The translations under genes and the position numbers were made by a program. This document shows, piece by piece, positions 48,678 to 58,028 of a DNA stretch of 64,000 bases. Within the stretch, counting starts at the first letter, position 1, and each line of letters starts with the position of its first letter. The notes below the pieces were generated by a model. The model did not search any database, was not told the DNA's origin, and was given only the letters and a program-made list of their open reading frames with translations. The DNA is from Anaeromyxobacter dehalogenans 2CP-1 (lineage in GTDB: Bacteria; Myxococcota; Myxococcia; Myxococcales; Anaeromyxobacteraceae). Location: the NCBI RefSeq assembly GCF_000022145.1, contig NC_011891.1, positions 2,616,001 through 2,680,000 on the forward strand, written 5' to 3'.

Positions 48678-50207
48678 ATGGAGCGGCTGCCCAGCGACGT
48701 CATCATCGGGATCGACCTCGGCACCACGAACTCGTGCGCCGCGCTGGCCGTCGGCGACGGCCAGGTCAAGCTCATCCCGTACAAGGGCGGCGAGTACACC
48801 ATCCCGTCGATCTTCGCGATCGACGACAAGGGCCACGAGCTCATCGGCCAGGAGGCCAAGCGGCAGTGGCAGCTGAACCCGCGCAACACCCTCTACGCCA
48901 CCAAGCGCCTCATCGGGCGCGCCCCCAAGGACGACGTGGTCGAGTCGGTGCAGCGCTCGGTGCAGTACCGGGTCCACGCCGGCGACCTGAACGACGTGGC
49001 GCTCGACTGCCACGGCCGCAGCTTCCACGTGCCCGAGGTGAGCGCGAAGATCCTCGGCAAGATCCGCGACGTCGCCTCCGACCACCTGGGCATCCCGGTG
49101 AAGCGCGCGGTGGTGACCGTGCCCGCGTACTTCACCGACCGCCAGCGCCAGGCGGTGAAGGAGGCGGGCACGCTGGTGGATCTCGAGGTGGTGCGGATCA
49201 TCAACGAGCCGACCGCCGCCGCGCTCGCCTACGGCATCGGGAAGCGGCTCGACCAGCGGGTGCTGGTCTACGACCTGGGCGGCGGCACGTTCGACGTCTC
49301 GATCATCGAGATCCGCGACCGCGTCTTCGAGGTGAAGGCCACCGGCGGCGACATCTTCCTGGGCGGCCTCGACTTCGACAACGCGGTCATCGGGTACGTG
49401 CTCGACGACTTCCGCCGCAAGCACGGCATCGACCTGTCGTCGGACCCGGTCGCGATGCAGCGGATCAAGGACCTGGCCGAGCGGACCAAGATCGACCTGT
49501 CGGCCCGCACCGAGGCGCCGTTCTCGATCCCGTTCATCACGATGACCGCGCAGGGCCAGCCGCTCAACATGGACCTGCGCTTCGACCGCACGCTGCTCGA
49601 GGCGCTCACGCATCACCTGGTGGACCGGTCGATCGAGATCATGGCCGGGGTGATGGTCGACGCGGGCGTCGGCGCGGCCGACATCGACGAGGTGATGCTG
49701 GTGGGCGGGCAGACCCGCATGCCCATCATCCAGGACCGCCTCACCCGCTACTTCGGCCGTCCGCCGTCCAAGGGCGTCCACCCGGACGAGGCGGTCGCCA
49801 TCGGCGCGGCGCTGTACGGGTGGTCGCTGCGCGAGACCTCGGATCTCCGCATCCAGCTCCTCGACGTGATCCCGATGGCCATCGGCATCGAGCAGGCGGG
49901 CGGGACGATGCACGTCGTGTTCCCGCGCAACGCCTCGATCCCGAACGCGCGGACCATCGCCGCGACGAACGCGGTGGACGGCCAGCGCGAGTTGGTGGTG
50001 CGGATCTTCCAGGGCGACCACGGGCTCACCGCGCAGAACGAGCTGCTGGGCGAGTTCACCTTCAGCGGGGTCCGGCCCTGCCGCGCCGGCGAGGTGCGGC
50101 TGGAGATCGCGTTCGAGGTGAACGTCGAGGGGATCCTCTCCATGAGCGCCCGCGACCTCGACACCGGCCGGCAGATGCGCACCACGGTGCGCGTCACCTC
50201 GAGCTGA
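48678..50207 (+). CDS. Hsp70-family protein, short form
   Basis: 509 residues. A complete nucleotide-binding domain ([41 protein letters not shown]) and a beta substrate-binding domain (FPRNASIPNA, FQGDHGLTAQNELLGEF), but the sequence stops where the alpha-helical lid of DnaK would begin (about 100 residues missing). This lidless form suggests weak or fast substrate exchange, or a regulatory rather than folding job. Divergent from the PrkA-like kinase. A perfect hairpin follows. Confidence 0.92.
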   Translation: MERLPSDVIIGIDLGTTNSCAALAVGDGQVKLIPYKGGEYTIPSIFAIDDKGHELIGQEAKRQWQLNPRNTLYATKRLIGRAPKDDVVESVQRSVQYRVHAGDLNDVALDCHGRSFHVPEVSAKILGKIRDVASDHLGIPVKRAVVTVPAYFTDRQRQAVKEAGTLVDLEVVRIINEPTAAALAYGIGKRLDQRVLVYDLGGGTFDVSIIEIRDRVFEVKATGGDIFLGGLDFDNAVIGYVLDDFRRKHGIDLSSDPVAMQRIKDLAERTKIDLSARTEAPFSIPFITMTAQGQPLNMDLRFDRTLLEALTHHLVDRSIEIMAGVMVDAGVGAADIDEVMLVGGQTRMPIIQDRLTRYFGRPPSKGVHPDEAVAIGAALYGWSLRETSDLRIQLLDVIPMAIGIEQAGGTMHVVFPRNASIPNARTIAATNAVDGQRELVVRIFQGDHGLTAQNELLGEFTFSGVRPCRAGEVRLEIAFEVNVEGILSMSARDLDTGRQMRTTVRVTSS

Positions 50208-50228
50208 GCCCGGGCGCCGCGGAGACGG

Positions 50229-50255
50229 CGCGGCCCCCGGGCGCCGGGGGCCGCG
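50229..50255. terminator. bidirectional terminator hairpin
   Basis: CGCGGCCCCCGG-GCG-CCGGGGGCCGCG, a perfect 12-bp all-G/C stem between the convergent Hsp70 and surface-protein genes; likely ends both transcripts. Confidence 0.7.
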
Positions 50256-50276
50256 AGCACGGCGCGACGACTCCGG

Positions 50277-51734
50277 CTAGCGCCGGTCGCCGCCCCTGCC
50301 GGGCGCGGTCGGCGCCGCGCGCCCGCCGCCGTGCGATGCGGCGGGCGGGGCCGCGCGCGGCGACGCGGCGCGGGCGGGCGCCGAGTACGCCGGCGCGCTG
50401 CGGGCCGCGGGGGCGGAGTACGCCGGGGCGCTGCGGGCCGCAGGGGCCGAGTACGCCGGGGCGCTGCGAACCGGCGGCGCGGCGCGGGCGGGGGCGCCGT
50501 AGGAGCCATACGAGCCGCCGTAGGCCCCGGCGTCTCCGCCGCGGTCCTGGCGCGCGTAGCCGGGGGCGGCGCGCGGCACCTCGCCGCGCGGGCCCGCGTC
50601 GGGCGCCCGGCCACCGCGCGCGGGCGGCGCCGCGGAGGGACCGCGGGCCGGCGGCGCGGCGGAGGGGCCGCCGCCGCGCGGCGGCGCGTAGCCCGGGGTG
50701 CCGCGGTTCTCGCCGCCGCGGGGCGGCGCGTAGCCGGGGGCGCCGCGGGTCGCGCCGCCGGACGGCGGTGCGTAGCCCGGGGTGCCACGGTTCTCGCCGC
50801 GCGAGGGCGGCGCGTACCCCGGCGCACCGCGGCCGTCGCCGCGAGAGGGCGCGCTGCCGGGGGCGACCCGGCCGCCGTCGGAACGCGCGCCGGGCGCCGG
50901 CCGCGCGTCGGGCCGGTAGATGGAGACCTCGCCGGGCCGCGCACGGGCCGGCCCGGGTGCGGGCGCCGCGACCACGCGCACCGGCGTGACCGGACGACCG
51001 AGCCGCTGCTCGATCACGCCTCGCGCCGGGCCGCCCCACGCCGGCCGGCCAGGAGCCGGGCGCACGCCGCCGGGCCGCCCGGGCACCGCGCGCCCGCCGC
51101 CCATCGGCGGCGCCGGCGCGGTGGCGTAGAAGTACTGGCGCGTGTAGCGCGGCCCGTACGCCACCCGGTACACCGGGTAGGAGACGAAGCTGCCGCACGG
51201 CACGAACGTCCACCAGGTGTCCACGAACGGATAGCTCGAGACGTAGATCGAGACGCCCGGCCCGAGCGGCGCCCAGCCGACCACGTCGCCGGAGTAGCGC
51301 CAGGCCACCCACGCCGGCGCCCACTGGTAGCCGGGGATCCAGACCCAGCCGTAGCCGGGGTCGAAGGTCCAGCGGCCGTAGTGGTACGCGGCCCAGCCGA
51401 ACGGCTCGTCGGAGACCCACAGCCACCCTTCGCTCGTCCACTCCCAGCGGCCGTAGTAGTACGGGCGCCATCCGGCGGCGACGTACGGCCGCCACACGCG
51501 GCCGTACCCGCCCACCACGACCCACTGGCCGTACGGCGAGAGCGCGCCCTGGAAGGTGTCGAACGTGACGGCGCCCGGAGCGTCGTTCAGGTCCACCGAG
51601 ACGTCGTAGTCGGCGGGGCGCTCGTCCGACCACTGGTCGGTGTAGTCCTCCTCCCACTCCCGGTCGTCGGCGCGCGGCAGGGCCGGCGCGGCGACGGCCG
51701 CGAGGGCGACGAGGGTGAGCGTGCGGCGGAGCAT
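50277..51734 (-). CDS. exported Tyr/Trp-rich protein (DUF6600-like) with repeat tail
   Basis: 485 residues. Signal peptide (MLRRTLTLVALAAVAAPALPRA), then about 170 residues packed with repeated WxPYxxGRW units (YGRWEWTSEGWLWVSDEPFGWAAYHYGRW, WVWIPGYQW), a pattern known from DUF6600 proteins of myxobacteria and others. From about 200 to the end the sequence is Pro/Gly/Arg-rich, with five or six units of R-G-x-x-R-G-x-PGYAPP and three of PAYSAPAARSA. Likely a secreted or outer-membrane structural protein; its function is unknown. Confidence 0.8.
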   Translation of the reverse strand: MLRRTLTLVALAAVAAPALPRADDREWEEDYTDQWSDERPADYDVSVDLNDAPGAVTFDTFQGALSPYGQWVVVGGYGRVWRPYVAAGWRPYYYGRWEWTSEGWLWVSDEPFGWAAYHYGRWTFDPGYGWVWIPGYQWAPAWVAWRYSGDVVGWAPLGPGVSIYVSSYPFVDTWWTFVPCGSFVSYPVYRVAYGPRYTRQYFYATAPAPPMGGGRAVPGRPGGVRPAPGRPAWGGPARGVIEQRLGRPVTPVRVVAAPAPGPARARPGEVSIYRPDARPAPGARSDGGRVAPGSAPSRGDGRGAPGYAPPSRGENRGTPGYAPPSGGATRGAPGYAPPRGGENRGTPGYAPPRGGGPSAAPPARGPSAAPPARGGRAPDAGPRGEVPRAAPGYARQDRGGDAGAYGGSYGSYGAPARAAPPVRSAPAYSAPAARSAPAYSAPAARSAPAYSAPARAASPRAAPPAASHGGGRAAPTAPGRGGDRR

Positions 51735-52030
51735 GGCAGCCTCCTGGCGATGCGGTGGCTTCTGCTGGCTGGACGGGCGATCGCCCCTGAGCCTTCCCCC
51801 GTCCTACAAGCAAGTGCAGTGCCGCGCAATTCCACCGTTCTGACGCCGAGTTGCCGGCTGCTCGCGGGTCCACCGGGGCACAGTGTGCGCCGGCTTCACC
51901 GTGCCGGCACGGACCGCCCCGCCGCGCGGCCACCGTGCGCGGGGCGGCACCCCGCCGCAGCGTCGGGTCCCGGACGTGCGAGCGGCCGCCCGGAGGCGGC
52001 CGCTTGGGGGTGTCGGCGAGGCGGACGCGC
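51735..52030. other. 296-base intergenic region after clpX
   Basis: Lies upstream of the Tyr/Trp-rich protein gene and downstream of clpX, both on the minus strand. Contains one hairpin (listed separately). Otherwise I see no gene or clear promoter hexamers. Confidence 0.5.
51981..52004 (-). terminator. clpX terminator hairpin
   Basis: AGCGGCCGCC-CGGA-GGCGGCCGCT, perfect 10-bp stem with a tetraloop, 27 bases beyond the clpX stop. Confidence 0.65.
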
Positions 52031-53314
52031 TCAGGCGGTCCGCTTCTCCTTCTCGAAGCTCAGGAGCGGCGGCTCCCGGTTGACGATCACACCCTCGGTG
52101 ATCTTGCACTCCTTCACGCCTTCCCGGTACGGCACGTCGTACATGATGTCGAGCATGGCCTGCTCGAGGATGGCGCGCAGGCCGCGCGCGCCCGACTTGC
52201 GCCGCATCGCCTCGCGGGCGGTCGCCCGCAGCGACTCCTTGGTGAAGGAGAGCTTCACCTTCTCCAGGTCGAAGAGCTTGATGTACTGCTTCGTGAGCGC
52301 GTTCTTCGGCTGCGTGAGGATGGTGACGAGGTCGTCCTCGCTCAGATCGGACAGCGTCGCGATGATGGGCAGGCGGCCGACGAACTCGGGGATCATCCCG
52401 AAGCGCACCAGGTCGCCGGGCTCCACCCGCGCGAGCAGCTCGCCCAGGCTAGCCTCCTCCTTGCGCTCGATCTTGGCCCCGAAGCCGAGCCCCTTCACGC
52501 CCACGCGCCGGCGGATCACCTGCTCCAGCCCGCAGAACGCGCCGCCGACGATGAAGAGCACGTTCGAGGTGTCGACCTGGATGTACTCCTGCTGGTTGTA
52601 CTTCTTGCCGCCTCGCGGGGTGACGTTGGCGCGCGTGCCCTCGATGATCTTGAGGAGCGCCTGCTGGACGCCTTCCCCGCCCACGTCGCGGGTCGGCGAG
52701 GGCGTGTCACCCTTGCGCGCGATCTTGTCGATCTCGTCGACGTAGACGATGCCGCGCGACGCCTTCTCCACGTCGTAGTCGGCGTTGTGCAGCAGGTTCT
52801 GGATGATGTTCTCGACGTCCTCGCCCACGTAGCCCGCCTCGGTGAGGCTGGTCGCGTCGGCGATGGTGAACGGAACGTTGAGGAAGCGCGCCAGCGACTG
52901 CGCCAGCAGCGTCTTGCCCGAGCCGGTGGGCCCGATGAGCAGGATGTTCGACTTCTGCAGCTCGACGTCGTCCTGCGCCGCGCGCGCCTGCCCCGGGCGC
53001 GCCGGCCGGGCGGGCTTGCGGGAGTAGACGCGCTTGTAGTGGTTGTAGACCGCGACCGAGAGGACCTTCTTGGCGCGGTCCTGGCCGACCACGTAATCGT
53101 CGAGGAAGCTCTTGATCTCGGCCGGGGTGGGCAGCGAGACGGCCGGACGGCCCTCGTCCCGCTCGGCCTCCTCCGCGATGATGTCGTTGCAGAGGCGGAT
53201 GCACTCGTCGCAGATGTAGACCGTGGGCCCCGCGATGAGCTTGCGGACCTCCCGCTGGCCCTTGCCGCAGAACGAGCAGGACAGGTTTCCGTGGTGATGC
53301 TCTTTCCGGCTCAC
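52031..53314 (-). CDS. clpX: ATP-dependent Clp protease ATP-binding subunit ClpX
   Basis: 427 residues from GTG at 53314, with GAGGGAAC 2-5 bases upstream; the longer frame lacks homology. N-terminal zinc-binding domain (CSFCGKGQ...CDECIRLC), Walker A GPTGSGKT, Walker [14 protein letters not shown], pore loop GYVGED, and the AAA+ small domain. Unfolds tagged proteins for ClpP. Unusually, clpP and lon are not next to it here; a myxobacterial hypothetical gene lies upstream 112 bases away. Confidence 0.97.
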   Translation of the reverse strand: MSRKEHHHGNLSCSFCGKGQREVRKLIAGPTVYICDECIRLCNDIIAEEAERDEGRPAVSLPTPAEIKSFLDDYVVGQDRAKKVLSVAVYNHYKRVYSRKPARPARPGQARAAQDDVELQKSNILLIGPTGSGKTLLAQSLARFLNVPFTIADATSLTEAGYVGEDVENIIQNLLHNADYDVEKASRGIVYVDEIDKIARKGDTPSPTRDVGGEGVQQALLKIIEGTRANVTPRGGKKYNQQEYIQVDTSNVLFIVGGAFCGLEQVIRRRVGVKGLGFGAKIERKEEASLGELLARVEPGDLVRFGMIPEFVGRLPIIATLSDLSEDDLVTILTQPKNALTKQYIKLFDLEKVKLSFTKESLRATAREAMRRKSGARGLRAILEQAMLDIMYDVPYREGVKECKITEGVIVNREPPLLSFEKEKRTA

Positions 53315-53425
53315 GCGTTCCCTCGACGCATCGGATGTTACCACCAAACTGGGAGTCCCCGGAATTCGGAGCCCGGCTTCGAATATAGCCAGGGTGCCGC
53401 GTGGCCGCTCCCCCAAACCCCGCGG

Positions 53426-54040
53426 CTAGCGATCGAGGAGGGCCTCGATCTCCCCGGCGAGGGCATCGGCCTTTTGCGCCACGGACCGAGGCATCGCGTC
53501 CTCGTCCCGGCAGGCCGAGGCGAGTCGCCGCGCCGCGGCGGCGAGCCGCTCGACCCGCTCCGACCTGGGCGGCGCCGGCGGCGGCGGGGGTGGACCGAAC
53601 CGCTCCGCGATCTTGCGGTTCATCGCGGCCGGGGTGGGCGGCCGCTCGATCACCTCGTCCCGCAGCTCGCGCCAGCCCGAGTCGGAGAGCCGGCCGGTGG
53701 CCTCGGCGCGGGAGAGCACCTCGATCACCTCGAACGGCGGGGCGCGCGTCTCGCCTCTCGCCTTCGCCAGCTCCGGCTCGTGCCGCTCGAGGAACCCGTA
53801 GCTGGCGGTGAGCTTGTCCGCGGTCGCGCCGCGGATGAACAGCTCCTTCGTGCAGTACCGCTCGAAGCTGGGGTAACCCCACCCGCGCCACAGCTCCTTG
53901 CGCCGCACCTCGGAGAGGAGCCGCCCCAGCTCGACCCAGGCCGACTTGAAGCGCTGCGCCCCCTCGAGCACCTTCCGGCGCATCGAGCCCTCCGGGAGGT
54001 CCTCGGCGCGGGCGGCCAGCTTCTCGGCGGTGGCGGTCAT
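53426..54040 (-). CDS. conserved helical protein of unknown function
   Basis: 204 residues. Helical N-terminal domain (about 1-115) with [37 protein letters not shown], a motif layout seen in phage- and plasmid-associated DNA-binding-like domains, then a Pro-rich linker ([10 protein letters not shown]) and a C-terminal coiled helix. No family is recognised with confidence. It lies 7 bases downstream of the AgmX/PglI-type gene, so they probably share a transcript; clpX follows 112 bases on. Confidence 0.65.
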   Translation of the reverse strand: MTATAEKLAARAEDLPEGSMRRKVLEGAQRFKSAWVELGRLLSEVRRKELWRGWGYPSFERYCTKELFIRGATADKLTASYGFLERHEPELAKARGETRAPPFEVIEVLSRAEATGRLSDSGWRELRDEVIERPPTPAAMNRKIAERFGPPPPPPAPPRSERVERLAAAARRLASACRDEDAMPRSVAQKADALAGEIEALLDR

Positions 54041-54047
54041 GTGGGGC

Positions 54048-54980
54048 TCACTGGCCGATGCGGAACGCGAGCGACACGGTCGGGCGCTGCCCCGGGAACG
54101 GGTCGAAGCGCCAGCCGTGGAGCGCCTGCAGCAGGCAATCGCGCAGCGCGCCCTGCTTGAAGCGCGGGTCGTCCACCCAGAGCGCGGCCACGCGGCCGTC
54201 GTTCCCGATCGCGAACTCGATGGGCACGTCGCCGCGGAACTCGGGCGAGCGGGCCGCCTCGGCGCGGAAGCACGGGACGAGCGTGCGCTGCTCGCGCGCC
54301 ACCACCGACTGGATCTTCCGCTCGTCGAACTGCGCCGCGACCAGCTCGCCGCCGCTCACGTCGCCGCTCGCCGCGCGCCCCGCCGGACCGCCGCGCCCGG
54401 TCAGGCCCGGCTCGCGCCGAAGCGCGCCTCGCGCCCCGCCGCCGCCGCCGGGCCCCGCGCCCGGCGTCCCCTCGCCGGGGCCGCCGTCGAGCGGGACCTC
54501 GATCTCGTCGTCCGGCGCCGCGCGGCTGGAGACGCCGACCCGCGCCACCGAGGCGATGCGGATGCCCGCGCCGAAGTCCTCGAGCAGCGGGTTGGTCCCG
54601 GCGCTCCGGCGGGCCATCAGGAACGCGCCGCCGATCGCGCCGGCGACGAGCAGGAGCGCGGCGGCCGCGACCGCCAGGGCCTTGCGTCGGCCGCGCCGCT
54701 GCCGGAGCAGTCGCGCCCCGGTCACCTCGCGCTCGACGCGCAGGGCGGCCTGCGCCTTCTTGGCGTGGACCACGAACGGCGGGAGCTCGCCCACCGGCGT
54801 CCAGTGGCCGTCGCCGGAGGACACCGGCGTGGTCGGCTCGAGCTCGCCCCGGTACAGCATCGCGGCGAGCGTGCGGGAGTCCACCGGCCCGAACACCTCG
54901 CCGGCGCGGCGGAACAGCCACTCGCCGCCCTCGAGGGCCGGGTCGTCGTTGATGGGATTCGGTTCGGTGCCTGGCGCCAT
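54048..54980 (-). CDS. GYF-like domain protein with AgmX/PglI-type C-terminus
   Basis: 310 residues from ATG at 54980 (a longer frame would overlap truA). N-terminal GYF_2/DUF4339-like domain (EWLFRRAGEVFGPVDSRTLAAMLYRGEL), a membrane helix near 118-140, a Gly-rich stretch, and a C-terminal TonB-like domain (VVAREQRTLVPCFRAEA...FAIGNDGRVAALWVDDPRF...LLQALHGWRFDPFPG). This C-terminal type is found in myxobacterial gliding/polarity proteins AgmX and PglI. Probably spans the inner membrane and contacts periplasmic partners. Convincing as a myxobacterial marker; the role is not known. Confidence 0.8.
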   Translation of the reverse strand: MAPGTEPNPINDDPALEGGEWLFRRAGEVFGPVDSRTLAAMLYRGELEPTTPVSSGDGHWTPVGELPPFVVHAKKAQAALRVEREVTGARLLRQRRGRRKALAVAAAALLLVAGAIGGAFLMARRSAGTNPLLEDFGAGIRIASVARVGVSSRAAPDDEIEVPLDGGPGEGTPGAGPGGGGGARGALRREPGLTGRGGPAGRAASGDVSGGELVAAQFDERKIQSVVAREQRTLVPCFRAEAARSPEFRGDVPIEFAIGNDGRVAALWVDDPRFKQGALRDCLLQALHGWRFDPFPGQRPTVSLAFRIGQ

Positions 54981-55063
54981 GCGGTGCGGGGACGTGGGGT
55001 GAGGTCGGAGGCGCGCGGCCGGCTCGCGCCGGCGCGGCGGGCGTGGGAACTTAGCACGTCGGC

Positions 55064-55882
55064 ATGGAACGGCGCTCCTACGCACTGCGGCTCGCCTACG
55101 ACGGCGGCCGGTTCCGGGGATTCCAGCGGCAGCCCGGGCTGCCGACCGTGCAGCAGGCGCTGGAGGAGGCGCTGGAGCGGCTCGGGGTGCGGGCCCAGCT
55201 CCACGTCGCGGCCCGCACCGACGCCGGCGTGCACGCCCTCGCGCAGGTCGTCAGCTTCTCCGCGCGCGCCGCGCTCGACCCGGTGGCGCTGCGGGGGGGA
55301 CTGAACGAGGGCCTGCCCGAGGGGATCCTGGTGCTGGACGCGGCGCGGGTCGGCCCGTCGTTCCACGCGCGCGGCTCGGCGATCGCGCGCACCTACGTCT
55401 ACCTCGTGGGCGCTCCGCCGCCGGTGGGGCTGCGCCCGTACGCGTGGACGCTGCCCGACGCGCGCGCGTTCCCGGACCTCGCCGAGGTCCCGCCCCTCGA
55501 CGCCGCGGCCATGCGCGAGGCGCTCGGGCACGCGGTCGGCGAGCACGACTTCGTCGGCTTCGCCCGCCCCGGCGAGCAGCGCGGCACGGTGCGGACCCTG
55601 CTCCGCGCCGAGGTGATCGAGGCGGGCTGGGCACCGCTCGTGGCGGTGGTGCTGGAGGGCAAGGGGTTCCTGCGCGCGATGGTGCGGAACCTGGTGGGCA
55701 CCGCGGTCGCGGCCGGCCTCGGCCGCGCCCCGCCGGACGTGATCCGCACCCTGCTCGCGACGCGCGGCCGCTACCGCGGCGTCCGCGCGCCGGGCTGGGG
55801 GCTCACGCTCGCAGCGGTGCGCTATCCGGACGGTACGTGGCCGTCGCGCGCGGCGCCGCCGGACCCGGCAGCGCCTCGATGA
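55064..55882 (+). CDS. truA: tRNA pseudouridine synthase A
   Basis: Makes pseudouridine at positions 38-40 of tRNA anticodon arms. 272 residues. YDGGRFRGFQRQPGLPTVQ at the N-terminus, the catalytic Asp in ARTDAGVHA near 51-59, and GKGFLRAMVRNLVGT near 200. Start ATG at 55064; divergent from the AgmX-type gene. Confidence 0.96.
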   Translation: MERRSYALRLAYDGGRFRGFQRQPGLPTVQQALEEALERLGVRAQLHVAARTDAGVHALAQVVSFSARAALDPVALRGGLNEGLPEGILVLDAARVGPSFHARGSAIARTYVYLVGAPPPVGLRPYAWTLPDARAFPDLAEVPPLDAAAMREALGHAVGEHDFVGFARPGEQRGTVRTLLRAEVIEAGWAPLVAVVLEGKGFLRAMVRNLVGTAVAAGLGRAPPDVIRTLLATRGRYRGVRAPGWGLTLAAVRYPDGTWPSRAAPPDPAAPR

Positions 55883-55987
55883 TCCCGTCGGCGCGGCGCA
55901 CCACCGCGACGCGGACCAGGCGCAGGCGGGCCAGGGTCCGGACGGGCAGCGGCGGCGGGCGGGCCGACTCGGCGCGCTCGCGCGCGA

Positions 55988-56230
55988 TCACATCGCGCTC
56001 CGCTGGTCCGGCAGGTGGCCGTACTTCGCGAGCAGGTCGGCGACCGCCTCCCGGAGGTAGTCCGACTGGCGCACGCGCGTCTTCCGCGCCAGGTTGCGCA
56101 GCTCGGCGGCGAGCGCCGGGGGCAGGCGCACCAGCATGGGCTCGAGCCGGTTCGGGTTGCCTTCGACGGCGCTGCTCTCCAGGGACTCGGGTGCGATATC
56201 GGCGGGGTGCATGTGCGCTCCTTGCGACAT
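55988..56230 (-). CDS. ribbon-helix-helix (CopG/MetJ-type) DNA-binding protein
   Basis: 80 residues. The core MLVRLPPALAAELRNLARKTRVRQSDYLREAVADLLAKY is a typical RHH fold (beta strand 32-36, two helices). Could be a stand-alone regulator or an antitoxin; no toxin gene is seen beside it. Met7 is an alternative start. It lies 163 bases beyond larE on the same strand and 105 bases from the truA end. Confidence 0.8.
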   Translation of the reverse strand: MSQGAHMHPADIAPESLESSAVEGNPNRLEPMLVRLPPALAAELRNLARKTRVRQSDYLREAVADLLAKYGHLPDQRSAM

Positions 56231-56393
56231 GGGCTGACTTGCACCTACACGCTACCACCCGGTATCCGGCCATCAAGAAAACCGCCAACTGACCGGAAAC
56301 TTGACAGAACGAGCGGGAGTCGCGCCGGCGCGCCACGGACGGGGCCGAAGCCCTCCGGGTGCGTCCACGACCGCGATGGACCTGCCGGGGCGA

Positions 56394-57248
56394 TCAGCCG
56401 TCGACGACGGGCAGCGCGATGCCGGCGAGCGCGTTCATCCGCCCGGAGCGGAACGGCTCCAGATCGAGCACCGCGAGCCGGAAGCCGGCCGCCTTCACCG
56501 CCTCGACCAGGGCGGCGCGGCGCGCGAACGCGGCCTCCAGCTCGCCCTCCCCCACCTCGACGCGCCCGATCTCGCCGTGGTGCCGCACCCGGAAGTCGCG
56601 AAGCCCGAGCGCCCGCAGCCCCGCCTCCGCCCGCTCCACCTGGGCCAGGCGCTCCGGCGTGACCGGCGTGCCGTAGGGAATCCGGGACGCGAGGCACGCC
56701 ATCTGCGGCTTGTCCCAGGTCGGCAGCCCGTAGGCCGCGCTCCAGGCCCGCACCTCCTGCTTGCCGAGGCCGGCCTCCGCCAGCGGCGAGCGGATCCGAC
56801 GCTCCAGCGCGGCCTGGTGGCCGGGCCGGTGGTCGCGGCGGTCGTCGGCGTTGAAGCCGTCGAGGATCGCGGCGAGCCCCGCCTCGCGCGCCGCGTGCTC
56901 GCAGAGCCGGTACAGCTCGGACTTGCAGAAGTAGCAGCGGTCGGCGCCGTTCGCGAGGTAGCGCGGGTCGTCCTGCTCGTGGCTGTCCACCTCGAGGTGG
57001 CGCGCCCCGAGCCGGGCCGCGAGCGCGCGCGCCTCGGCGCGCTCCGCCAGCGGGACCGACGGCGAGTGCGCCGTGAGGGCCACCGCGCCGGGGCCCAGCA
57101 CCTCGCGCGCGACCGCGAGCACGAACGTGGAGTCCACGCCGGCCGAGAACGCCACCAGGGCGCTGCCGCAGGCGGCGACGTCCGATTTGAGCCGGGCGAG
57201 CTTGGGCTCGGAGGCCCGGCGGATCGCGTCGAGGTCGTCGGGGCGCAT
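56394..57248 (-). CDS. larE: LarE-family ATP-dependent sacrificial sulfur transferase
   Basis: 284 residues. PP-loop VAFSAGVDSTFV (about 32-43) for ATP activation, then DRCYFCKSELY and MACLASRIPYG; the Cys in the latter lies where Lactobacillus LarE loses its sulfur to the nickel-pincer cofactor. LarB and LarC are absent from this window, so the substrate could be another carboxylate or nucleotide. It follows the CysC-like gene by 36 bases, within a cluster of sulfur-handling genes. Confidence 0.88.
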   Translation of the reverse strand: MRPDDLDAIRRASEPKLARLKSDVAACGSALVAFSAGVDSTFVLAVAREVLGPGAVALTAHSPSVPLAERAEARALAARLGARHLEVDSHEQDDPRYLANGADRCYFCKSELYRLCEHAAREAGLAAILDGFNADDRRDHRPGHQAALERRIRSPLAEAGLGKQEVRAWSAAYGLPTWDKPQMACLASRIPYGTPVTPERLAQVERAEAGLRALGLRDFRVRHHGEIGRVEVGEGELEAAFARRAALVEAVKAAGFRLAVLDLEPFRSGRMNALAGIALPVVDG

Positions 57249-57284
57249 GGCGCCGGTCTTATACCCGGCGCGCGCCCGAGGCCG

Positions 57285-58028
57285 CTACCGGCGCCGCTTC
57301 GCGCCCTTGGCCGGGCTCGCCGCCGCCTTCCGCGGGGGGCGCCGGGCGGCCTGGCGCGCGTCGAGCTTCCGGCGTGCGCCGCCGGCGGACGCGGCCTTCG
57401 GGGCCGCCTTCGCCGCCTTCGGCTTCGCGGCGGGCTCGGGGCGCGCGCGGCGCGGGCGCTGGCCGCCGGTCAGGCGGCCGAACTCGGCCGGGCCGATGAC
57501 CTTCGCGTCCACCATCGCCTGGAGCACGCGCAGCACGCACTCGTCCACCGAGAGCTGGTCGGTGTGCACGACCACCTCCGGGCGCGCGGGCGGCTCGTAG
57601 GGCACGTCCACCCCGGGCACCCCCTTCAGCTCGCCGGCGAGCGCCTTCGCGTAGAGGCCCTCGGGATCGCGCTCCCGCAGCTTCTCCATGGAGCAGTCCA
57701 CGAAGACCTCGACGAAGCGGCGCGCCTCGCGGCGGAGCTGCTCGCGCGCGTCGCGGTTCGGCGAGAGCGCGGCGCAGACCGCGATCCCCCCCGAGCGCAT
57801 CACCGCCTTCGCGACGAACCCGAGCCGGGCGACGACCTTGGCCCGGTCGTCCTTGAGCGTGCCCAGCCCCTCCAGCAGCAGCGCCGCCTCGCCGTCCTCG
57901 TCGAGCAGCGTCGCGGGACGGCCCGCGGCCGCGAGCCGCGCGACCAGGTGGGAAGCCAGGGTGCTCTTGCCCGCCCGGTTCATCCCGGTGAGCCAGACCA
58001 CGAACCCGGCGCCGTGTTGCGTCTCCAT
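57285..58028 (-). CDS. APS kinase (CysC)-like protein with altered active site and H1-like tail
   Basis: 247 residues from ATG at 58028. P-loop GMNRAGKS (15-22), and the characteristic CysC end EVFVDCSMEKLRERDPEGLY through PYEPPARPEVV. The catalytic DGDN stretch after the second strand reads LLDEDGEAALLLEG (41-54), with the motif changed. After residue 195 a tail rich in Lys/Ala/Pro/Arg resembles histone H1 tails. Either a divergent kinase for another substrate or a regulatory form; true APS kinase activity is doubtful. It has the best promoter of the region and leads into larE. Confidence 0.8.
   Translation of the reverse strand: METQHGAGFVVWLTGMNRAGKSTLASHLVARLAAAGRPATLLDEDGEAALLLEGLGTLKDDRAKVVARLGFVAKAVMRSGGIAVCAALSPNRDAREQLRREARRFVEVFVDCSMEKLRERDPEGLYAKALAGELKGVPGVDVPYEPPARPEVVVHTDQLSVDECVLRVLQAMVDAKVIGPAEFGRLTGGQRPRRARPEPAAKPKAAKAAPKAASAGGARRKLDARQAARRPPRKAAASPAKGAKRRR

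Noticed and set aside
53315-53420. TATATT as a clpX promoter -10
   Set aside because: No acceptable -35 at 16-18 bases; too weak to list.
55988-56230. Toxin-antitoxin pair with the ribbon-helix-helix gene
   Set aside because: No small toxin-like gene adjoins it; neighbours are truA and larE.
55803-56336. Longer alternative frames over the ribbon-helix-helix gene
   Set aside because: No domain in those frames, while 55988-56230 gives a clean RHH fold.
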